Of a stretch of 64,000 bases of DNA, positions 49,501 through 58,500 are shown one piece after another. The notes below the pieces were generated by a model that ran no database searches, was not told the DNA's origin, and saw nothing but the letters and a program-made list of their open reading frames with translations. The stretch comes from Macrotis lagotis (Eukaryota; Chordata; Mammalia; Peramelemorphia; Peramelidae), in the NCBI RefSeq assembly GCF_037893015.1, contig NC_133658.1, forward strand, positions 141,155,822 through 141,219,821, in the 5' to 3' direction. The translations under genes were made by a program, and so were the position numbers. Numbering within the stretch: position 1 is the first letter of the stretch; each line of letters starts with the position of its first letter.

Positions 49501-52500
49501 ACCTTTATTCATTTATTTATTCATTTACTATTACTCATTTATTTCATTAAATGTCCATCTTTTCCCCTGTAAGAGAAGAGTCAGTTTTGCTGGATAGTGG
49601 CTGCATTCCAAGTTCCCTTGCTCTTTGGAATATTGCATCCCAAGCCCTTGGATCCCTTAGTGTTGATGTAGCCAGTTCTTTGTAATCCTTACTGTGGCTC
49701 CTTGGTATCAAAATTCTTTCTTTCTGGCTTCTTGCAGGATTTTCTCTTATCTGATAGTTTTGGAATTTGGCCACATTATTCCTTGTTGTTGTCATTTTGT
49801 GGTCCCTTTCCAGAAGGATTGATGCATTCTTTTGATAACTATTTTGCCACCTGGTTCTATGATGTCAGGACAGTTTTCCTTCATTAAATCTCGTAATATT
49901 AAATCCAAACTTTTTTTTTTCTCTTCAGTATTTTCAGTGAGCCCAATGATTCTTAACTTGTCTCTTCTAGATCTATTCTCAAGGTTAGTGGTTTTGCTGA
50001 TGAGGTATTTTACATTTTCTTCTATTGTTTTAATTTTTTGATTTTGTTTAGCAGATTCTTGTTGTCTCATGAAGTCATTAGTTTCCCATAGATTCCATTC
50101 TTTTTTTTTTTGAGAAGAATTTTCTTCATTTATCTTTTGCTACTCCTTTTCCAATTGGTCAGTTCTATTTTTGAAGTTTTCCTTTTGAGAGAATTATTTT
50201 CTTTCTGCATTTGTCCAATTGTATTTCCTAAGGAGCTGTTTTCTTGTTGTAAGATGTTAATTTTCTCTTGGGTTTCTTTTCCCAGATTTTCCAATTGATT
50301 TGTAAACTTCTTCCTGATTTTTTTCAAGGAAGTCTTTCTGGTTTGGAGACCAAATCATATTTTCCTTAGAAGTTCTAGATCTCTCTGAGTTAGGGTCTTT
50401 GCCTCCAAGGTAATTTTCTTTTGACCCCCCCCCCCACTGGCTTTTCTTCATTTTCCTAAGATCTTGTCTTGGGAGAGGGGCTAGTTCACCAACCTTTGGT
50501 TTTGAGGTTCCTAGAGGCATTGCTCACTATGTTGGGTTTAGTAACTTTAAGTAGGCTGGTCAATATCAGGTGCTGGTTGCTTTCTCTGGAGGCCTGGCTT
50601 TCTTCCTAGGCCTGGAGGGAGTGGGTGGTGCTGCAGGATACTGTTATCCTTGAACATTGTGAGCTGCACCCTGGGTTGAGAATGTTAATCCCCCTTTTCA
50701 GCTGAGGGAGCTCTGCTCCCTCATAACTGAGCCTGGCGGGCATGGGGGCACTGTTACTATGTTTGTTCTGGGAGGAGGGCTCCACTGAAATGAAAGTATG
50801 GAGCCCATGGCCCTGGTCCTCCAGACTAGCCGAGCTCAGCAGATTGATGTCCAGATGCACTCTGCAACTCTGTACTGAAACTAGTCCTCCAGCCCTGCTG
50901 GAGCATCCTAGACTGCTGCTCCCACAGCCAAAGCTTCCAGGGCTCCCTCAGTCAAAGCCTCTGCTGCTTAGGTTAGTCTGGCTCTTAGGTTAGTCCAACT
51001 CTCACCCTGCTGACCCTGCACTGGCTCTCTGCTCTGTGCCCCGGCTCACCCATGATCCCTGAAGACAGACCTTGAAGTAGATGTTCTTCTCCTACCTTTT
51101 TCTGGGTTTTGTTGACCCAAATTTCTGTTATGAGGTTTGTTTCATATTATTTATGAGGGAATACCTGGAGACCTTAGCACAGTACCTGTTTTCTCTCCAC
51201 CATTTTGACTGCAAGTCCCCCCCCACCATTTGTAAATCTATTTGTCTTTTTTCCTGTTTTCTCCCTTTGACTAAGAGTTTCATTACTTTTTGAAAATTTC
51301 TTTTTAATTTTGTGTTGGATTTGGTCTTCCTTGAACTTCACTGTACACAGACAAATGATTCTAAAGAAAATCTATCAGAAAGACTTTAATTAGCACAGAT
51401 TATGTGCTCAGGTCTGTTTTAAACTATAGGTGTAGAAATTCCAGAGTGAAAGTCTGTGACCTCACAGATCTTAAATTCTAACCCAGGACACAATCTATAT
51501 GTCTGTACATTGTCCATTGACCTGGAGCTGGACTCTAACCTGTGAGTGATCAGAGATGAACAAAGCAGACAAGAGAGAGGAGAGTTAGGAATCAAACAGA
51601 AGTTTAATTTCGAAGTGAGGAAAATGGCTTGCAAACAAGCTGGCTTCCCATCCCTACTAGGGGAGAGTGAGGCAGTGTGAGGAGATCTCAATACTTATAC
51701 CTATGCTACCCAGTGAATATAAACCTTGATAATGAGGGGTAACTCTAATAATATGACAAGTTTGATTCATAGTAGGACTCCATGTCAGATCATAGATAAC
51801 CCAGGTACCAGGTTAGAGAACACCTGGTGCTGGTGCCAGAGGCTAGTGCAAAGGATTACTTTACCAAGCTCATGGGAGAGGGAAGCTGAAAGGATCCGGA
51901 AAGGCTTTATAGCTGAATTTTGATTCTAAGAGTTGTATTCTAAGGGTACTAAGAGAGTACATTCTAGGGACAGACAGTGAAAAGGTATAGAGATAGTATA
52001 TAATTTTTATAAATGGAAAAGCTAGTAGGGCAATAGTGCTGGGGCAGTAGAATACATATAGGAATATAGTATGTAAGAAAACTGGAAAAGCAGGAAGGGA
52101 CCCAATGATAAAGGACTTTAAATTACAAACAGAATAGGTTCTGTTTGATCCTAAATGTATTAAGGAGCCATTGAGTTTTATCCACTAATAAGGTAACATG
52201 CTCAGACCTGAATACTTTAGGAAAATCTCTTCGGAAGCTTTTTGGTGGAAGGATTGGAGTGATTTCTTGTCTACTTTTGTTTCTTTTTTCTGTGTATGGT
52301 GGTTTACAATTCTTGCCTGATCCATCCTGCACCTTCCTCACTCTTCATCAAAGGATTTATGATACTGGTGTTAGGCTTTTTGTGTAGCATGCAAATTTTT
52401 AGTCATTTTGATTTCTTAATCTTGAGCAATATTTACAATATTTGTGGGGCAAGGGGGGTTGGTGGGAATCTTAGCTGTTTATTGAGTAGGAGAGTGATAT

Positions 52501-55500
52501 GGCTAGATTTGCCCTTTCTGATTCTTCATAAGATTCATTTTTCTCCCTATATCATTGTATTCAGATTTGCAGGATAATTTAGCTTTTGTTATTATTTGTG
52601 TCATTGTAATACCACATTCCAGTCTATATAATATATCCATGCAATTTTCTTATGATTATGTTTTAACTCTGCTATAATACAACTTAACTTATTTCTTGGC
52701 TCATTATTGCGTTACCTCTTTGACTTTTTTTTCCCCAGAGTCATTTTTGACAGTAGATACCTTATATTTTTCCTAATCTTTTGGTATTTTCATATTGTTT
52801 CCTGTCTCAGGAAATGATGGAGATCTGATTGCTCTATTCTATATTTGATGTTGATATACTTGGGTGATTTTTTTTTTAATACTTTTGGTTCTAAACTGTT
52901 TAGTTTTTCAGTTTTTCTCCGCTGAACTCTTATTTCATTTCCAATTTATTTCATTTCTTCTACAATTGTAATTCTTATGTAACCAAGCCTTTTTTCTCCC
53001 CCTTTCAGGCCCTGCTTGTAGTTGTTGTAGGGTTGTTTTCTTCTAGGTTATTCTTAACTGACACTCTTTGGATGCCAGAGACTATTCTGGTTTTTATTCT
53101 TCCATCACAGTCCTCCTTGATCTGACAACCCAGAGCTAGCTCTGCCTCTTATTATAGCTATCGGTTCTCTGAGGGGTGCATGTCCAGGCTCTGTTCCATT
53201 TGTTATGACATACAGTTTTTAGAAAGAATCTGGCTTCAAGTTCATTTCAGGAGCTTGTAATAGCTTGTAATAGACCCCTGAGAATTAGATGAAAGGTTTA
53301 AGGTTTGATTGTAGAAACTTCTGCTGGCTTTCCTGGTCTGCCTCCTCTTCTCACCTTCGTCAATGGGAGCATTTACCTGTGCTTCTGAGGGTTTCCTTTG
53401 TCTGTCTCTTTTCTGACTTTTGACTGGGTTTCCTGTGATCACATTGGCTTTTCTGGCACAAGCTCTCTTCCTGTCTCTATTGGCTTATGCTTTACCTGTT
53501 TTTTTATTTTTTATTGAATGTTTCTCCTTCATCTTCTGAAATAGATTTGGCTCATCAAATACTGTTCTCTTTATGGTGATCTTTTTATTTATACTCATTA
53601 TGAGTAATACAGTTCAATAAGATAAAGTATCATTAAGTGTGTTTAATAATTGCTTTTTAATTAAGTGATAACTGTGATCCTTAATACCCTCTGACCCCTT
53701 TTTGCTGTTTTGCCACTGCCTTTTTAGGCACTATACACAAGACTAAGAATTATTTTATATTTTTCTATAGATTCTCTGTTTCTTATACATTTGTTTAGAT
53801 TTTATATAGGTTTTTGTGACCATCCAAATGGTGTTAAACCTCTTTGTCCTTATATAGATTGGTCCTCTGAAGTTGATTGTGCACCAAAGGAACTACATTC
53901 AAATCCTTTTCAGTAAGATGGCATCTGCTAGATGTTGTTCTTCATTGACTTAGCCTTTAAGAATCCAGGCTCACCCACATTGGAATAGATTTCTTGTGAC
54001 TGATGTTCCTGTGACTTGGTAAATGATAGGAGCTTTGTTTGGAATCTAGGTGTTCTGATTGAATATTCCATGTTTTTCCTACTAATTAAATATTCCATGT
54101 TCTTTCTACTAATGCTCCACAACTTCCTATAAGGATAGTCAGAGTACATCTATAATATTTTGACTACAAATGTTCTATTTACATGCTAGTTATCATTTGG
54201 TGACAATATCAGAAGCAAAGTACTGAACTATATTGATCATTATCCTAATTTGGGATGTATTTTGTTGATACGAATAATGACTTGAAAAGCAATTGTGACT
54301 TATTTTTTTTTTTCCGTTTAGGACCAGGTGTCTTATGTCATTCAGACTGAAGGAAAGAAACATGTTGTTCATCTGGAAAGAAATAGGTAAGACATTATTT
54401 AGTAGTTTTTTGGTAGTACTTTTTGAGGCTTTAGATTTTCTTTCTAGTTAAGTTTTGCTTTAGGTTTTATATGATAGGAATAGCAACAATACTTCAACTA
54501 TTAAGTTAAGAGGGAGAAGATAAACTATTCATAATTTTCTTTTGAAAGTTGAGTAAGAAAATGGGTTTCAATTTCAAGAAGGGAATGTTAGATACAAGGA
54601 AAAACTTTCAGACAAGCTAGTTAGGACTGTGAAGAAAGTTGTTATCTTCATTGCCCTTCTATTTTTCCTTTCTCAGACTCTCTGTTAATCTTTGGCACCC
54701 CTTCTCCAATCTAATACCTAGTATTTTTATGATTTTTCCCTAACTTGTCAGAGGTTCTCACTATAATGCTCCACAAACTTCTTCCCTGAACCTGTCTTCA
54801 TGATCTAAAAGTCAGACTCTCTCTCAATTAAAATTCCTATTCTATTTGTGAACATTTCAGGGAAAAGGTATAAATAAATAAATTAAATTAAGAGATATTA
54901 ATATAACTAGTATAGATTAATTTGATATTTTAAAGTTTAATAAGATTGAAATCCACATCAAGCGCTAGTGTCTCTTGCAGATTTTCTCATATATTATTTC
55001 ACAGTTTATTTTTTTTTGCAAGGCACTGGGGTTAAGTGGCTTGCCCAAGGCACACAGCTAGGTAATTATTAAGTGTCTGAGTCCAGATTTGAACTCAGGT
55101 ACTCCTGACTCCAGGGCCGGTGCTCTATCCACTGTGCCACCTAGCCACCCCTTATTTCACAGTCTTAAGAAAATATGGTATCTCTGGGAAAGCTAGATGT
55201 TGCAGTAGATAGAGCTGACCCTGGAGTTAGGAGAACCTGTGTCCAAATCTGGTCTCAAACAGTTGAAACTTACTAACAGTGTGACCTTGGGTAAGTCATT
55301 TAACCCCTTTGCCTTGTGTTCCCCTCCACCCCCTAAATAGAGTATCTCAAAGGAATACAATCAACTGAAAAGCAATTGTAACTTCTTTCTTCCCTTCTTC
55401 TATTTCCTTTTTCATATCATCATCGTGACTTCTCCCTTCCCCTGTACTTAACATCTCCCATTCAACTCTTGCTTCTCCTCTCAATTTAGAAAGCAATAAA

Positions 55501-58500
55501 AACAACTCCTTGTTACTAACATTTGTATGCAAATAAAATAATTTTTTAAAATTAAATTTCAATCTGCACTTGGAGTCTGCCACCTCTCTAGCAGGAGGTG
55601 GGGTAGCATGTTTCATCATGAAGCCTTTTAGAATTATGTTGAAGAGAGTTGTGCATCTTTTGAAGCTGTTAGTCTTTACAATGCTGTTATTGTACAAATT
55701 GATCTTTCTGATTCTGCTTATCTTACTCTGCATCAGTTCATACAAGTTTCTCTGAAGCCATCATTTCTAATTGAACATATATATATATATATACATGAAT
55801 ATGCAAATATGATATTTATATACCCGTAAGTTATTTAGTCATTTCTTAATTGGTGGGCACATTCCCTTAGTTTCCAGTTCTTTGAATCTGATATAGATAC
55901 TTTTGTATACTTGAGTCTTTTTCCTCTTTTGTTTTTTTGGAGGTATCTACTTTATTTTTAAAAATTTTCTTTAATTTATTTACACATTACTAAAATATTA
56001 TTATTGTAAGAGTAAACATAATACCACCTCTCCCTACAAAAATATAAAACCTCATGAGGAATAAAGTGAGAGAAAGAGAAAAAAATGCTTCTGTGTGTGT
56101 TCTGATACCATTAGCTCTGTCTCGGGTGAAACACCTTCTTTATCATAAGTCCATCATAGAAGTTACTTCCATGTTTTTCCACAGTTGCTGTTGCTGATTG
56201 TAATTCCCTCCATCCATTCCTCCTCACTACTATCTATTGAATTTTCTCTCTTCTTTCATTCTGTCCCTCTTATAAAATGTGCTGTGGGGCAGCCAAGTGA
56301 CCCAGTGGACAGAGCACTGACCCTGGGGCCAAGATACCCAAGCCTACATCCCACCCCAGAGACCCAGCAACCACCCAGCCCCTTGGTCCGGACAGACCAC
56401 CCAATCCTATCACCTTGCAAAAAGTAAAAAAGAAAATGTGTTATTTCTGACTATCCTCTCCTATGATCTACCCTCTCCTCTGTCATCCATTCATCCATAT
56501 CTCCCCTTCCCTCCTCCTATCCCCTTCTCTCCTTTTTCCTTCTAGATGTCTATATCCTATTGAATGTGTATGCTGTTTCCTCTCTGAGCCATTTCTAAAT
56601 GAGAATGAAGGCTCCCTCATCCCCCCCCACCTTTCCCCCTACATACCATTGCAAAATCTTTTTCTTGACTCTTTTACATGAAATATCTTAGCCTATTCTA
56701 CCTCTCCTTTCTTTTACTCTCAGTACATTTCCCTTTCACCTATTAACTCCTTTTTTACAATATATTATATCTTCAAATTCAGCTCTCTCCTCTGCCTCAT
56801 CTATAAAAGCTCCTTCTACCTGCTCTAATAAATGAGAAGGTTCATATAAATATTATCAGTATCATCTTCCCATGCAGGAATATATGCAGTTAATCATCAT
56901 TAAATCTCATAAGTTACCCTTCTTGTCTGCACTTTCTATGCTTCACCTGAGTCCTGTACTTGGAGATCAAACTTAGTGTTCAGCTCTGGTCATTTCAGCA
57001 GGAACATTTGAAATTCCCCTGTATCATTGCAAGTCTATCTTTTCCACTTGGAAGAGGATGTTCAGTTTTGCTGGGTAGTTGATTCTCAGTTGCATTCCAA
57101 GCTCAGTTGCCTTCCAGAATATTATATTCCAAGCATTACAAGCCCTTAATGTAGATGCTGCTAAATCCTGTGTGATCCTGACTGTAGCTTCACGATATTT
57201 GAATTGTGTCCTCTTTGACTTGGGAGTTCTGGAACTTGGCTATAATATTCCCGGGGGTTGGGTTTTTTTTTTTTGGATCTCTTTCCAGAGGAGATTGATG
57301 GATTCTCTCAATTTCTATTTTGCCCTCTGCTTCTAAGATCTTAGGCAATTTTCCTGTAGAAATTCTTTAAAAATGAAGTCAAGGCTCTTTTCCTGATCAT
57401 GACTTTCAGGTAGCCCATCAATTTTTAAATTACTTCTTCTGTATCTGTTTTTCAGATCAGTTGTTTTTTAATGAGATATTTCACATTTTCTTCTAGTTTT
57501 TCATTCTTTTGGTGTTGAATTATTGGTTCTTGATTTCTCACAAAGTCCTTAGCTTCCTTTAGTTCCATTTAACATCTGAAGGATTTGTTCTCCTCAGGCA
57601 GCTTTCTTATCTCCTTTTCCATCTGGCCAATTTTCTTTCTTAAAGCATTCTTCTCCTTATTAACTTTTTGAAATGTTTTAGCCATTTGACCTAAACTGGT
57701 TTTTAATGTTATTTTTTTGATCACCTTGACTAAACTGCTGACTTCATTTTCATATTTTTTCCTGGATCTTTCTCATTTCTCTTACCAATTTTTCTTCTGC
57801 CTCCCTTACTTGATTTTCAAAATCTTTTTTGAGGTCTGTAATAGCCTGAGCCTAATTTCTATATTTCTTGGATGCTTTAGATGCAGAAGCTTGAACTTTC
57901 TCATCTTCAGAGTATGTGTTTTGGTCCTCCATGGGACCAAAGTAATTGTCTATGGTCAAGTTCCTTTTTTTTCTGTTTATTCATTTCCCCAGGCTATGCC
58001 TGGTTTTGGGGGTGCTTTCTGAGCTTTTGAGTATCATTGGGACACCCTCACAAGGATCTCAGTTCCTTCAGTGTCTTATGGGAGGCTTTGACTGCTTTCT
58101 TGGTCTATGAATGATCACAAGCTCACCCCTTTTTCCCAGGGCTGTGAGGAGGGTCCCTGCTCTGTGGCAGTGTGGAGGCCTCAGACTGTGACCAGAGTCT
58201 GAATATGGACAAAACCCCAGAGTCCTGTCCAAGGGACAGAGGATAGACCTCAGCAGTCTTCCTCCACTCCCTTACCTTCCATGGGCTGCAGGGAGCAGGT
58301 GCTGGGCAGTTCCCTGCTGGGTGGCTCCACAGGCCTGCTTCTGTTTCCTGGGATCTGGCCTGCTCTGAGGAGGGTCATGCTGGCCTGGGCTTCATGCTCA
58401 CTCTGGAAGAGGTTTCCCCACTGATCTTCCAAGTTGTGCTTGGTGCTCTCTGGAGTGGCTGGTCAGGAAACTGCTTCTGCTGCCAGGAGCTGGGGCTCCC

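Larger units (their letters stand above)
45231..51222 (-). mobile_element. L1 retrotransposon, long but decayed, with nested insertions
   Basis: It reads leftward from a 5' end near 51222 (ccaccattttgactgcaag on the plus strand) to a 3' end at 45231. ORF1 remnants lie at about 50520-49547 and ORF2 remnants from about 49444 down to 45700. ORF2 shows the endonuclease end [16 protein letters not shown] with the SDH catalytic motif, and its C-terminal part [19 protein letters not shown]. It is interrupted by SINEs at 46121-46277 and 46800-46949 and by a second L1 3' end at 46439-46785. Many stops and frameshifts make it inactive. Confidence 0.85.
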
